Positions 31,990 through 41,342 are shown, counted from the stretch's first letter. The stretch is DNA of 45,181 nt from Pseudomonadota bacterium (GCA_020161855.1 JAIUNJ010000013.1:1-45181); one strand, 5' to 3'. Made by a program: numbers and translations. The notes: generated from the sequence alone by a model not told the origin.

Positions 31990-34929
31990 TCAATGGGCCT
32001 CGTCCCAGTTCGATGCGGCGCGGGCATCGACCTGCAAGGGCACGCTGAGCTGCACGGCGGGCTCGGGCGCCTTCTCCATGACCTGGCGGATCACCGGGAC
32101 CGATGCCTCCACCTCGCCATCGGGCACCTCGAAGATCAACTCGTCATGAACCTGCAGCAGCATGCGGGCCTTGAGCTTTGCCTCTGCCAGCGCCGGCATC
32201 ATGCGCACCATGGCGCGGCGGATGATATCGGCGGCCGATCCCTGGATCGGCGCGTTGATGGCGGCGCGCTCGAGGAAGGCGCGCTCCGAGGGGTTCGGCG
32301 ACTTGATGCGCGGGAAATGGCAGCGGCGGCCGAAGACGGTCTCGACATAGCCCATGTCGCCCGCTGCCTTCCTGGTCTTGTCCATGTAGTCGCGAATGCC
32401 GGGGAAGCGCTTGAAATAGGTGCGGATGTATTCACCCGCCTCCTCGCGGCTGATGGAGAGCTGGTTGGCCAGCCCGAAGGCCGAGATGCCGTAGATGATG
32501 CCGAAGTTGATGGCCTTGGCGCGGCGGCGCACGGCGGGGTCCATGCCCTTGACCGGCACGCCGAACATTTCACTCGCTGTCATGGCGTGAATGTCGAGGC
32601 CATCGGCAAAGGCCTTCTTGAGCTGCGGGATATCGGCCACATGGGCGAGCACGCGCAACTCGATCTGCGAATAGTCGGCACTGATGAGCTTGTGGCCGGG
32701 CGCGGCGACAAAGGCAGTGCGGATGCGGCGGCCCTCTTCGGTGCGCACCGGAATGTTCTGCAGGTTGGGATCGGTGGAGGACAAGCGCCCCGTGGAGGTC
32801 GAGGCCATGGCATAGCTCGTGTGCACGCGGCCCGTTTGCGGATGGATGAAATTGGGCAGGGCCTCGGTGTAGGTCGACCGGAGCTTGGCCAGTTGCCGCC
32901 AATCCAGCACGCGGCGGGCGAGATCGATGCCCTGTGCCGCCAGATCCTCGAGCGCGTCTGAATCGGTGCTCCAGGCCCCGGTTGCCGTTTTGCGGCCGCC
33001 GGGCAGACCCATCTTGCCGAAGAGGATTTCACCCAGCTGCTTGGGCGAACCGATGTTGAAGGGCCCGCCCGCGAGCTTGTGGATTTCCGCCTCGATCACA
33101 GCCTGGGCCGCAGCAAACTCTGACGAGAGGCGCTGCAGCACGGTGCGGTCGACGGTGATGCCTTCATGCTCCATGGTCACCAGCACCGGCACCAGCGGAC
33201 GTTCCAGCGTTTCATAGACCATGCGCTTGCGCAGCTGCTGCAGCTTCTGGCGGAAGAGATGCCAGAGGCGGAGCGTCACATCGGCATCTTCTGCCGCATA
33301 ATGCGTGGCGCGGTCGATGGGCACACGGTCGAAGGTGACCGCCTGCTTGCCCGAGCCCGCCACATCCTTGAAGGCGATAGGCTTGTGATCCAGATGACGC
33401 ACGGAGAGTTCGTCCATGCCATGGCCGACATCACCCGACTCAAAGACATAGGACATGAGCATGGTGTCATCGAGGGGCGCCAGCTCAATGCCGTGCCGCT
33501 TGAGGAGCAGCATGTCGTATTTGAGGTTCTGGCCAATCTTGAGAACGGCTGGGGATTGCAGCAGCGGCTTGAGGGCGGCGAGTGCCTCTGCCTTGCCGAT
33601 CTGGCCTTCAACACGCTCGCCACCGAAGAGACCTTCGCCCGCTCCCTTGTGATCCAGCGGGATGTAGCAGGCCTTGCCGGGGGAGAGCGCCAGCGAGGCG
33701 CCCACGATATTGGCCTGCATGGCGTCGAGCGAATCCGACTCCGTATCGAAGCTCACATAGCCCTGATCCTGCGCGGCGGCGATCCAGCGCGCCAGATCCT
33801 TCATGGTGGTGACGGTTTCATAATCGCTGTGATTGACGGGGATCGACTTGAGCCAGGCCTGCACATCATCGCTTTGCGGCGCAGGTTCCGCTGCGGCGGG
33901 CGCGGCTTCAGCAGAGGCTGCCGGAGCGGCACTTGCCCGGGGCGCAGGGGCTGCGGCTGCGCCCTCCTCGCCCGGCGGCGGCCAGTGATGAATCTCGACC
34001 GGCACAGGCTCGATGGCGCCCATGTCGGCCTGCAGTTCACCGGCCACCTTCTTTGTGAAGGTGGAAAATTCCAGCGCCTTGAGGAAGCCGATGAGCTGCG
34101 AGGCCCTGGGCGTATCAACAGCGAAGCTGCCCACATCCTCCAGCACCGGCACATGGGCATCGAGAATGACGAGCTTCTTTGAAAGCCGCGCCTGATCGGC
34201 AAAATTAATGAGGTTCTCGCGGCGCTTCTGCTGCTTGATCTCGGAGGCGCGATCGAGCAGCGCTTCAAGCGAGCCATAGGTGTTGATGAGTTCGGCCCCG
34301 GTCTTGACGCCGATGCCGGGCACGCCGGGCACATTGTCCACGCTGTCACCGGCCAGCGACTGCACATCGACGACCTTGTCGGGTGTCACGCCGAATTTCT
34401 CCAGGACTTCGGGCTCGCCGATCTCGCGGTCCTTCATGGTGTCGTAGAGGGCGACACCGGGACGCACGAGCTGCATCAGGTCCTTGTCGGAGGAGACAAT
34501 GCGGCAGGTGGCGCCGGCTTCCACCGCCTGGCGGGCGTAGGTGGCGATGAGATCATCGGCCTCGTAGTTCTCCTGCTCCACGGCCGGCACGTTGAAAGCA
34601 CGCGTTGCCTGCTTGATGAGCGAGAATTGCGGGCGGAGATCAGCCGGGGGTTCGGGGCGCTGCGCCTTGTATTCCGGATAGATGACGTTGCGGAACGTCT
34701 TGGACGACTTGTCGAAGATCACCGCAAGATGCGTGGGCTTGTGGCCGGCATTGGTTTCCTTGAGAAGCTTCCACAACATGTTGCAAAAGCCCTGCACCGC
34801 GCCCACGGGCAGGCCATCGCTCTTGCGGGTGAGCGGCGGCAGTGCATGATAGGCACGGAAGATATAGCCCGATCCGTCGATCAGGTAGAGGTGGTCACCG
34901 GGCTTGAGGCTTTGAGAGGCTTTGGTCAT
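31990..34929 (-). CDS. polA: DNA polymerase I
   Basis: A 979-aa polymerase for Okazaki-fragment maturation and repair. The 5' nuclease domain occupies about 1-320 (YLIDGSGYIFRAYHALPP, DDLIATYAR, GDSVDNVPGVPGIG). An Ala/Pro-rich linker follows at about 340-385. The 3'-5' proofreading domain keeps its acidic residues (SFDTESDS, AAEDADVTLRLW). The polymerase domain has DYSQIELRVLAHV, RRRAKAINFGIIYGIS and VHDELIFEVP. All three activities look intact. The start at 34929 overlaps the end of the upstream acyltransferase gene by 35 bp. Confidence 0.97.
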   Translation of the reverse strand: MTKASQSLKPGDHLYLIDGSGYIFRAYHALPPLTRKSDGLPVGAVQGFCNMLWKLLKETNAGHKPTHLAVIFDKSSKTFRNVIYPEYKAQRPEPPADLRPQFSLIKQATRAFNVPAVEQENYEADDLIATYARQAVEAGATCRIVSSDKDLMQLVRPGVALYDTMKDREIGEPEVLEKFGVTPDKVVDVQSLAGDSVDNVPGVPGIGVKTGAELINTYGSLEALLDRASEIKQQKRRENLINFADQARLSKKLVILDAHVPVLEDVGSFAVDTPRASQLIGFLKALEFSTFTKKVAGELQADMGAIEPVPVEIHHWPPPGEEGAAAAPAPRASAAPAASAEAAPAAAEPAPQSDDVQAWLKSIPVNHSDYETVTTMKDLARWIAAAQDQGYVSFDTESDSLDAMQANIVGASLALSPGKACYIPLDHKGAGEGLFGGERVEGQIGKAEALAALKPLLQSPAVLKIGQNLKYDMLLLKRHGIELAPLDDTMLMSYVFESGDVGHGMDELSVRHLDHKPIAFKDVAGSGKQAVTFDRVPIDRATHYAAEDADVTLRLWHLFRQKLQQLRKRMVYETLERPLVPVLVTMEHEGITVDRTVLQRLSSEFAAAQAVIEAEIHKLAGGPFNIGSPKQLGEILFGKMGLPGGRKTATGAWSTDSDALEDLAAQGIDLARRVLDWRQLAKLRSTYTEALPNFIHPQTGRVHTSYAMASTSTGRLSSTDPNLQNIPVRTEEGRRIRTAFVAAPGHKLISADYSQIELRVLAHVADIPQLKKAFADGLDIHAMTASEMFGVPVKGMDPAVRRRAKAINFGIIYGISAFGLANQLSISREEAGEYIRTYFKRFPGIRDYMDKTRKAAGDMGYVETVFGRRCHFPRIKSPNPSERAFLERAAINAPIQGSAADIIRRAMVRMMPALAEAKLKARMLLQVHDELIFEVPDGEVEASVPVIRQVMEKAPEPAVQLSVPLQVDARAASNWDEAH

Positions 34930-35956
34930 GGCGGGCAGTTTGCCAGACCTCGCCCCAGCTTTCCAGTTTTGCCCAGCGCGGCCTCTTGAACATGAAGCGG
35001 GCCCTGGTGTTGCGCACGGCGAAGAAGAGCAGGACCGGACCGGCAATGCCGGCAAGGGTCACGCCCAGCGAAATGATGTCAGGACCAAGCTCCGGCACGA
35101 GGCGGAGCGCCATGATGCGCGAGGCCGCCATGAAGACGAAGAAGGAGAGATAGACGACGATCGAGTTTTCGCCGAGGAAGCGGAAGACCGCACCGAAGGG
35201 CAGGCGCGAGAGCAGGATGGCAAAGGCGATCACCGCACCCGTGCCGAGGAATCCCAGGATGAGACTGACGACGGGCAGGCCCGACCAGCCGAGCGCGAAG
35301 ACCTGCGTGTGGACCACGCCCCAGATGAGCAGTGCTGCCATAAGGCTTGGTGTGGAAAGCTTCTGCACATCGCCGGCAAAGCTGAACACATAGGACGAGA
35401 GCCAGTAGCCCGCGAAGAAGAAGACGAAGCGGGCGGCGAATTCATCGACCATGATCCAGCCCGTGTGGATGGGGAGGATCTCAAGCACGGCGGCAACGGC
35501 AAAGATGAGAAGCGGCGGCAGGCTGCGCGTGAGCCTGGTGACGAGGAAGAAGACCGGCAGGAGATAGATGAACCAGAGTGTTCCGAAGGGATCGATGAAG
35601 CCCATGAGCCAGGCCTGGGCGAGGCCCGGAAAGCCGCCCTCCTGCCAGAAGCCATAGCCCTTGAAGAGGAACTGGATCGTCATCCAGAGGAAATAGAAAT
35701 AGAGGAAGTGAATGACCTTCTTGTCGAGATAGTCGCGCCAGGGCACGGCGATGCGGCGGGCGAGGAAGAGGCCCGAGATCAGGAAGAAGTCGGGCATGCG
35801 GAAGGGCCTGGCCCATTCGATGAAGGTGTTCAGCCTGCCCACCACGCCCATGGCGGCTTCCACGCCGAGCGTCGAATGCATCATCACCACGAGCACGATG
35901 CAGATGCCCTTGGCGAAATCGACCCAATCGATGCGTGGCGCTGTGGCGGGCGGCAT
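34895..35956 (-). CDS. Membrane acyltransferase family 3 protein
   Basis: A 353-aa integral membrane protein of the Acyltransferase_3 family. It opens with RIDWVDFAKGICIVLVVMMHS, containing the family's D-x-x-K/R-G and catalytic-type histidine pattern, followed by RPFRMPDFFLISGLFLA and about ten hydrophobic helices. Members acylate envelope glycans, lipids or exopolysaccharide; the target is unknown. It lies immediately upstream of polA on the same strand with a 35-bp overlap, so the two may be co-transcribed. Confidence 0.85.
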   Translation of the reverse strand: MPPATAPRIDWVDFAKGICIVLVVMMHSTLGVEAAMGVVGRLNTFIEWARPFRMPDFFLISGLFLARRIAVPWRDYLDKKVIHFLYFYFLWMTIQFLFKGYGFWQEGGFPGLAQAWLMGFIDPFGTLWFIYLLPVFFLVTRLTRSLPPLLIFAVAAVLEILPIHTGWIMVDEFAARFVFFFAGYWLSSYVFSFAGDVQKLSTPSLMAALLIWGVVHTQVFALGWSGLPVVSLILGFLGTGAVIAFAILLSRLPFGAVFRFLGENSIVVYLSFFVFMAASRIMALRLVPELGPDIISLGVTLAGIAGPVLLFFAVRNTRARFMFKRPRWAKLESWGEVWQTARHDQSLSKPQAR

Positions 35957-36223
35957 GGTGAAATCCTGTTCCGGGATGGCACGGCGCCATCCTGCGGGTG
36001 GTTCCGAGCAAGCCCTGCACCAAAGCCGGTTGTTTCCGGTGAAGACGGCGCTTGAGCTTGGTGAAGTGGTTGACGAGAGGTTAACGGCGGCAGGGGATGG
36101 GTTGCCGGGACTGCCATGCCGGGCCTGTGGCGGCCGGCGGCGGCAGCTCCGGCGTGGCCCAGCGGCGGGCTGCTGCAGCGCGATTGCAGGGCCTCACCCT
36201 CTCCGCTATAGCTCAGCCGCGAA
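35957..36223. other. Intergenic region before tRNA-Arg
   Basis: 267 bp between the acyltransferase start and tRNA-Arg, GC-rich and without a convincing reading frame. It must carry the acyltransferase promoter (minus strand) and the tRNA promoter (plus strand), but no clear -35/-10 pair stands out. Confidence 0.4.
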
Positions 36224-36301
36224 GCACCCGTAGCTCAGCTGGATCAGAGCGCTGCCCTCCGAAGGCAGAGGTCACAGGTTCGAATCCTGTCGGGTGCGCC
36301 A
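36224..36301 (+). tRNA. tRNA-Arg(CCG)
   Basis: A full cloverleaf can be drawn. The acceptor stem is GCACCCG (36224-36230) with CGGGTGC (36291-36297), then G and an encoded CCA (36299-36301). The D arm is GCTC/GAGC, the anticodon stem CTGCC/GGCAG with loop CTCCGAA (anticodon CCG), and the T arm ACAGG/CCTGT with loop TTCGAAT. The D-loop is one base longer than in the E. coli homologue. The sequence becomes markedly less GC-rich immediately after it, which fits use of its 3' end as an integration site. Confidence 0.96.
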
Positions 36302-36544
36302 ATTTCTTAAATAAATACAGTGGTTTAACCGCCGTTGAATTTTTTGTTCTCTGGATTCTTAATTCACGGAAGCGAGGCGGAAGCAATCGACCTTGTATTC
36401 GCATTCCGAAGCAAGTGAGTGCACTTAGGCTAGACCGCGGAAGAGTTCCGTTTCTGTTAACGGCAAACATACAAAGTGAACCCTCGGCGATCCTTCTAGC
36501 ACGATGATTGCAGCGCGTTTGATCCCAGTCACAAGGAGGCAATA
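36302..36544. other. AT-richer junction after tRNA-Arg
   Basis: 243 bp with no gene, visibly richer in A and T than the DNA left of the tRNA. It includes a TTTTTT run near 36340 that could end the tRNA transcript. No integrase gene or copy of the tRNA 3' end was found nearby. It leads into a small gene with a strong ribosome site. Confidence 0.4.
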
Positions 36545-36847
36545 ATGGGATCGGTGGTTCGCACTCACGCATATGTTAATGTCACATTCAAAGAAGGCGA
36601 CGGTGTTTTTGTCGATCTGCCTGATGAAATCGAAGAGGTACTCGCCGCTATAGCAGATAGAGAGGGCGTGGACCTCTACAACGGCCAGACTTTTCAGCTA
36701 TCGTTTCCTGTTTCGACCGAGGAAAGTGAGGAGGGAGATCGACCGTTCTTCGTTACTGTTCGTTGTTCGGACGAATTGTTCAAGCTGCAGGCGCTGCTAC
36801 CGAAACTTGGCACCTTCTCCTTCAATAAACTAGCATTCAGTGGCTAG
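36545..36847 (+). CDS. Small acidic protein of unknown function
   Basis: A 100-aa protein I do not recognise. It is acidic (GDGVFVDLPDEIEEVLA, STEESEEGDRP), with alternating strand and helix character and no signal peptide or membrane segment. AGGAGG lies 7 nt before the ATG, a far better site than most in this window, which argues that it is translated. It is the first gene after tRNA-Arg and lies 295 bp upstream of the SNF2-type helicase on the same strand. It could be part of the defence cassette or separate island cargo. Confidence 0.65.
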   Translation: MGSVVRTHAYVNVTFKEGDGVFVDLPDEIEEVLAAIADREGVDLYNGQTFQLSFPVSTEESEEGDRPFFVTVRCSDELFKLQALLPKLGTFSFNKLAFSG

Positions 36848-37142
36848 AATAGGGTTCAATAAAGTCCCACGTGCTGCACAGTGACATTCACTCCTTCCTT
36901 CGCGCTGAAACGGCACTCTGCGCTATGTCCCGCGCTCCCAGTGCTTGAGTTGTAGTTTATCTGGGTCAAACTCGGGAATTCGTAGCCGGAGTCGCCGCTC
37001 CTTCGCAACAGGGTGCAACAGAAAGCCAAGTCCCAAAATAACTGACCGCAAAGGCTGGCTGTAGACAACTGCCCGGAAGACCGTGGTGTTTTGTCCAAGT
37101 CCTTCTATTCTAGGGTGTATTGAGGATTCGGCCCGGATTGTC
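36848..37142. other. Region upstream of the defence operon
   Basis: 295 bp with no convincing gene. Short minus-strand frames (36856-37098, 36923-37144) lack ribosome sites and recognisable products. The promoter of the helicase-to-Res operon most likely lies here. No clear operator or hairpin with a T-tract was seen. Confidence 0.35.
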
Positions 37143-39989
37143 ATGACTTACACCCACTATCACAGCCAATACTTAGCCCATCGTGTGACACTTGAAGGTG
37201 TGGACGACGATGCCTTTGCCAAGTCTCTCTCAACGGCAAAGGTTCAAATGAACCCGCATCAGGTTGACGCAGCCCTCTTTGCGCTTCAACCACCTGTGCC
37301 GAGAGGCGCAATTCTTGCTGACGAAGTCGGTCTAGGGAAAACGATTGAGGCAAGCCTCGTTATCGCCCAGCGGTGGGCTGAAAAGCGGCGGCGAATCCTG
37401 CTCATCGTGCCCGCATCTCTTCGCAAGCAGTGGACACAAGAACTTCTGGAGAAATTCGGCCTGCAAGCCACCATCCTTGAATCCAAGAGTTACAAGGAAG
37501 CGAAGAAGCAGGGAGTGAAGCAACCTTTTGAGGTAGAAGACCGCATTGTCGTCACTTCATATGAGTTCGCTGCACTGAAGGAAGACGATGTAGTCAAGGT
37601 CGATTGGGACCTTGTGATCTTCGACGAAGCGCACAGGCTAAGGAACGTCTACAAGAAAGGCGCGTCACTTCGCGCCAAGGCACTGCAACGAGCGGTAAAG
37701 AACAACTTCAAGCTACTGCTTACCGCGACTCCTCTCCAGAACTCGCTGATGGAACTGTTCGGGCTGGTTTCGATCATTGACGAAAAGCTGTTCGGTGACG
37801 AGGCCAGTTTCAAAATCAACTACGGTGGCAAGCCCAATGCAGGAAACCTTGCAATTCTGCGCGACAGGCTCAAACCCATTTGCCTTCGAACCCTGCGAAA
37901 AGATGTACAAGCTGCCGGACACATCAACTACACCAAGCGCCTGCCAACAACTTTCAAGTTCGAACCCGACGAGGATGAGCAGCAGCTGTATGAGGGCCTT
38001 TCTGCCTACCTGAAGCGCAAGGACACAATTGCTTTTGGTGATAAGCCCAACCAGCTCGTCACCCTCGTGGTCCGCAAAATCCTTGGTTCCTCCACGTTCG
38101 CTGTCGCTGACACCCTTGCAGCTATCATAGAACGGCTCAGAAAGTTGCAGCCTGTTGAGCCGGATGACCTCGCAGACATCGACACAACCGAGGAACTCAA
38201 GGAAGAGTGGACAGACCAAAGCGATGAAGCGCAGCCACCTCAGTCAAACGTCGATCCGGTTCTCCTGAAACAGGAAATTGCGGAACTTGAAGGCTATCGC
38301 AATCTAGCACTCAGCATCCATCAGAACGCTAAGGGCCGCGCCCTCATTTCGAAACTGGGCAATGTTCTTGACGAGATCGTCGCAAAGAACGGTTCCCGAA
38401 AGGCGGTCATTTTCACTGAATCCGTTCGAACCCAGAAGTATCTCGCTGAGTTGCTGTCCGCCAATGGATACCAAGGACAAATTGCCCTGATGAACGGTTC
38501 CAATAGTGATGCAGAGAGCCAACACATCTACGAAGACTGGAAGAAGCGCCATGCAGGGTCTGACGCCATTTCAGGCTCAAAGACCGCAGACATGAAGGCG
38601 GCAATCGTCGAAGCCTTCAAGAAGGACAAAACCATCCTCATCGCTACTGAATCGGGTGCAGAGGGTATCAACCTTCAGTTCTGCTCCCTCCTCATCAATT
38701 TCGATCTGCCTTGGAACCCGCAACGCGTCGAGCAACGCATAGGCCGATGTCACCGATACGGTCAGAAGATCGACGTGATGGTAATCAACTTCCTCAACAC
38801 GAAGAACAGGGCTGAAGAGCGCATTCTCGAATTGCTAGAGCACAAGTTCAATCTGTTCAGCGGTGTCTTCGGCGCGAGCGACGAAGTGCTTGGAGCCATC
38901 GAACAGGGCACCGATTTCGTCAAGCGCGTACTCGAAATTGTCCAAACCGCACGTAACGACGAAGAGATCGACAAGGCGTTCAACCAACTGCGCGATGAAC
39001 TGGGGTCGCAGATTGACACGGAAATCGTGAGCGCCCGCGAAAAACTGATGGGACATTTCGACCAGAACGTCGTCAAACGTCTCTCAGATCGCAAGGACAA
39101 GCTGCGGCGTATCCTCGGAGAGTTCGAAAGGCGGCTGATCACGATTGCTCGTGGTGAACTTCCCAACGCCGAGTTCTTCGAGCACGACGGCGATGGCAGC
39201 CCCTGCTTCAAGCACAATGGCAGCACATTCACGACCGGATGGCCGCTGGCCGATGACATGCAATGGAAGTTCTTCAGGCTCGCCGATGGCAATCTCGCAC
39301 AAGAACTTGTTGGCGCAGCCAAGGGCCGACAGCTTCCTGTCGCCAACTTGAAGCTGTCCTACGCAGGCAACGATGGCGCTGGCCAGCTTTCAGATGTCAA
39401 AATGCACATTGGCAAGAAAGGCTGGCTGAGCGTGTCTCGGCTCAGGATCAAGACAATGAAGCGCAACGTGGATCATCTTGTCGTCGCTGCAACGGCAGAT
39501 GATGGCTCAATCTTGAGTGAAGACACATTGGACAGGCTTTTCTTGCTGCCGGGTACAGCGGAAACCGTTTTGGGCCTCGAACCTCCGTCACAAGAACTGA
39601 CCAAAAAGAGGCAGGGATTGGTCGAAAAACGCTTGAAGGAAGCAGAGACCCAAAATGCCGACTTCCTGACCAAGGAGGAAGAAAAGCTGGATGCCTATGC
39701 GGATGACTTGGAAAAAGCCGCAGAAGCAGAAATCAAGCTGCTAGAAGATGAGATCAAGGCAATGCGCAAGGAGAGTCGGGGCACAGGCAGCCTTGCCGAG
39801 AAGGTCGAGATGAAACGCGCCATCAAGCGCAAGGAAGGGCAACGGGATGAGCTGCGTATGGCAATGTTCACCCGTCGGAAGGACATCCGCAAGGAAGTGG
39901 ATGACCTCTTGGACGACATGGAAGAGAGCCTGAAGGTGCAGCCGAGCGTCGAGTCCATCTTCACAGTTCGATGGGAACTCCATCCGTGA
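37143..39989 (+). CDS. SNF2-family helicase/translocase with coiled-coil tail
   Basis: A 948-aa superfamily 2 DNA translocase. Motif I is DEVGLGKTIEA (60-70) and motif II DEAH (161-164); TATPLQNS is motif III, and the second RecA domain has VIFTESVRTQKYL and the motif V/VI region ATESGAEGINLQF...QRIGRCHRYGQ. The C-terminal third (about 810-930) is highly charged and predicted coiled coil. RapA-like and DISARM DrmD-like helicases share this DEVGLGKT form. No nuclease domain is apparent. The start at 37143 is chosen because the 20 preceding codons lack helicase character, but the ribosome site is weak. It is the first of five genes read in one direction. Confidence 0.85.
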   Translation: MTYTHYHSQYLAHRVTLEGVDDDAFAKSLSTAKVQMNPHQVDAALFALQPPVPRGAILADEVGLGKTIEASLVIAQRWAEKRRRILLIVPASLRKQWTQELLEKFGLQATILESKSYKEAKKQGVKQPFEVEDRIVVTSYEFAALKEDDVVKVDWDLVIFDEAHRLRNVYKKGASLRAKALQRAVKNNFKLLLTATPLQNSLMELFGLVSIIDEKLFGDEASFKINYGGKPNAGNLAILRDRLKPICLRTLRKDVQAAGHINYTKRLPTTFKFEPDEDEQQLYEGLSAYLKRKDTIAFGDKPNQLVTLVVRKILGSSTFAVADTLAAIIERLRKLQPVEPDDLADIDTTEELKEEWTDQSDEAQPPQSNVDPVLLKQEIAELEGYRNLALSIHQNAKGRALISKLGNVLDEIVAKNGSRKAVIFTESVRTQKYLAELLSANGYQGQIALMNGSNSDAESQHIYEDWKKRHAGSDAISGSKTADMKAAIVEAFKKDKTILIATESGAEGINLQFCSLLINFDLPWNPQRVEQRIGRCHRYGQKIDVMVINFLNTKNRAEERILELLEHKFNLFSGVFGASDEVLGAIEQGTDFVKRVLEIVQTARNDEEIDKAFNQLRDELGSQIDTEIVSAREKLMGHFDQNVVKRLSDRKDKLRRILGEFERRLITIARGELPNAEFFEHDGDGSPCFKHNGSTFTTGWPLADDMQWKFFRLADGNLAQELVGAAKGRQLPVANLKLSYAGNDGAGQLSDVKMHIGKKGWLSVSRLRIKTMKRNVDHLVVAATADDGSILSEDTLDRLFLLPGTAETVLGLEPPSQELTKKRQGLVEKRLKEAETQNADFLTKEEEKLDAYADDLEKAAEAEIKLLEDEIKAMRKESRGTGSLAEKVEMKRAIKRKEGQRDELRMAMFTRRKDIRKEVDDLLDDMEESLKVQPSVESIFTVRWELHP

Positions 39990-40008
39990 AGGTGGGGTTG
40001 GTCGCAAC

Positions 40009-40902
40009 ATGGGGCTGCTGCAATCACCATTCCCAGTTGAGATTGACCTTCTCCTGCGGGGCTATGAGGGGCCGCGCTGGGATGTTTCTCCGTTTCGGCA
40101 TAGGCAGGGGTGGATGATGGTTGCCATCGCATCAATCAACACGCCGTTCGGCCCGAGCGAAGAGGTCTTGGTTGCTGCCATGACAGACCAAGGCGAGCAG
40201 TTTCCAGCTGATATTGCCGCCAAGCTGATGGACATTCCCTTCGGGCTGCCCCGGCTGTGTGAAACAGTTCCTCCTGACGAACTGGAAGAAAGCCTGCACT
40301 GGCAATACTGGGACTTTCTTGGCAGCAGCGACCTCGAAAGTCTGGCGAAGCTGGAGGAAGCCGACGCTGATCTTGAGCGGAAGATCAGCGCCATCGAGAG
40401 AGAGTGCAAAGAAATCGTCGGCATGGCGTGGCAGGCCATGAACAAACTGCGGCATGATCGCCGCCAAAGTGATTTGACGACAATGCAGAGAGCGGGAATC
40501 GCCGATCAATTGCGCCGGTTGGAGACAGTACCAGAAGAGGTGGGAAAACTCGTGAACTCACGAGTCTCCCGGCTTCGCAGAACTCACGAGCAGCTTGAAG
40601 ACGCCATACTGGCATCACTGCAAGGCCACGGCGAGTTTGCCGTTCTGGGCACACTGCGATGGAAGGCGCAGTCGGGATACGCACCCTCACCGCTCGGAGA
40701 CAACGAAATCCGCGTTGGCGTTCCGGTGCCAAAGAACCAACTGGCATTCATCCGAGACGAGTTTGCACGCTCGCTGCGGAATGCATTCAGCAGGCTGGAA
40801 GAACGCGTTGGCTCACTGATCAACAGCATCGAATACAACGATGAATTGGACTCCGATAAGATTCGGCATTTAAAAAAGGTTCTGGCAGAGATGCTAACCT
40901 AG
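40009..40902 (+). CDS. Unrecognised coiled-coil protein of the helicase operon
   Basis: A 297-aa cytosolic protein I cannot assign to a family. An N-terminal folded part (about 1-100) precedes a long charged heptad region (about 105-205, with LEEADADLERKISAIERE) and a C-terminal domain with VGVPVPKNQLAFIRDEFARSLRNAF. No catalytic motif, signal or membrane segment is seen. It starts 19 nt after the helicase stop with a GGTGGGG ribosome site, so it is probably co-translated. A partner or specificity role for the helicase, whose tail is also coiled coil, is inferred only. Confidence 0.75.
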   Translation: MGLLQSPFPVEIDLLLRGYEGPRWDVSPFRHRQGWMMVAIASINTPFGPSEEVLVAAMTDQGEQFPADIAAKLMDIPFGLPRLCETVPPDELEESLHWQYWDFLGSSDLESLAKLEEADADLERKISAIERECKEIVGMAWQAMNKLRHDRRQSDLTTMQRAGIADQLRRLETVPEEVGKLVNSRVSRLRRTHEQLEDAILASLQGHGEFAVLGTLRWKAQSGYAPSPLGDNEIRVGVPVPKNQLAFIRDEFARSLRNAFSRLEERVGSLINSIEYNDELDSDKIRHLKKVLAEMLT

Positions 40903-40935
40903 ATTGATAAAGGCATCAGCAAGCAGGGGGATGGT

Positions 40936-41334
40936 GTGACGGGCGCAATTACAAAGGGGCTGATTATCGACGAGCCGTGGATTTCTGCAATTCTATCTGG
41001 TCGCAAGACATGGGAGATGCGGAAGACGAACTGCAGACTTCGAGGCGACATCGCGCTCATACGAAAGGGATCGGGCTTGCTCGTCGGGACTGCTTCTGTG
41101 GTGGGCTGCGAGCTGCCCTTGGACTCGCTTGCGAAGTATGCAGCCGCTGAATCAAAGCACTGCATTCCTACGGATCGGCAGCAAAAAGCCTTTTCTGATG
41201 GTTGGCGCATTCCATGGGTTTTGGCCAATGCTCGAACCCTGAAGAATCCTGTTCGCTACAATCACCCATATGGGGCCGTCATCTGGGTCAATCTCGAACC
41301 AGATGCAATCGCATCCGTCAACGTGCAGGTCTGA
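40936..41334 (+). CDS. ASCH-like (PUA-fold) protein
   Basis: A 132-aa small protein. The N-terminal KGLIIDEPWISAILSGRKTWEMRKT closely follows the ASCH pattern, in which a compound binds beside a G-x-K-T/x-E-x-R segment. RGDIALIRKGSGLLVGTASVVG matches the following strands. ASCH domains are PUA-related, are thought to bind RNA or modified nucleotides, and some have nuclease activity. The start is a GTG at 40936 directly behind AGGGGG; the ATG at 40931 is closed by a stop after two codons. It lies between the coiled-coil gene and mod, which is unusual for a type III RM locus. Confidence 0.75.
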   Translation: MTGAITKGLIIDEPWISAILSGRKTWEMRKTNCRLRGDIALIRKGSGLLVGTASVVGCELPLDSLAKYAAAESKHCIPTDRQQKAFSDGWRIPWVLANARTLKNPVRYNHPYGAVIWVNLEPDAIASVNVQV

Positions 41335-41342
41335 AAAGAGAA

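Noticed and set aside
34922-36055. 377-codon plus-strand open frame opposite the acyltransferase gene
   Set aside because: Extremely Glu/His/Asp-rich product, the typical mirror of a membrane protein read in the opposite frame.
36205-36223. A tRNA-like GCTATAGCTCAG stretch just before tRNA-Arg
   Set aside because: No acceptor, anticodon or T-arm partner follows before the real tRNA; chance similarity.
36856-37144. Two short minus-strand frames upstream of the helicase gene
   Set aside because: No ribosome sites and no recognisable product. A decayed gene cannot be excluded but is not supported.
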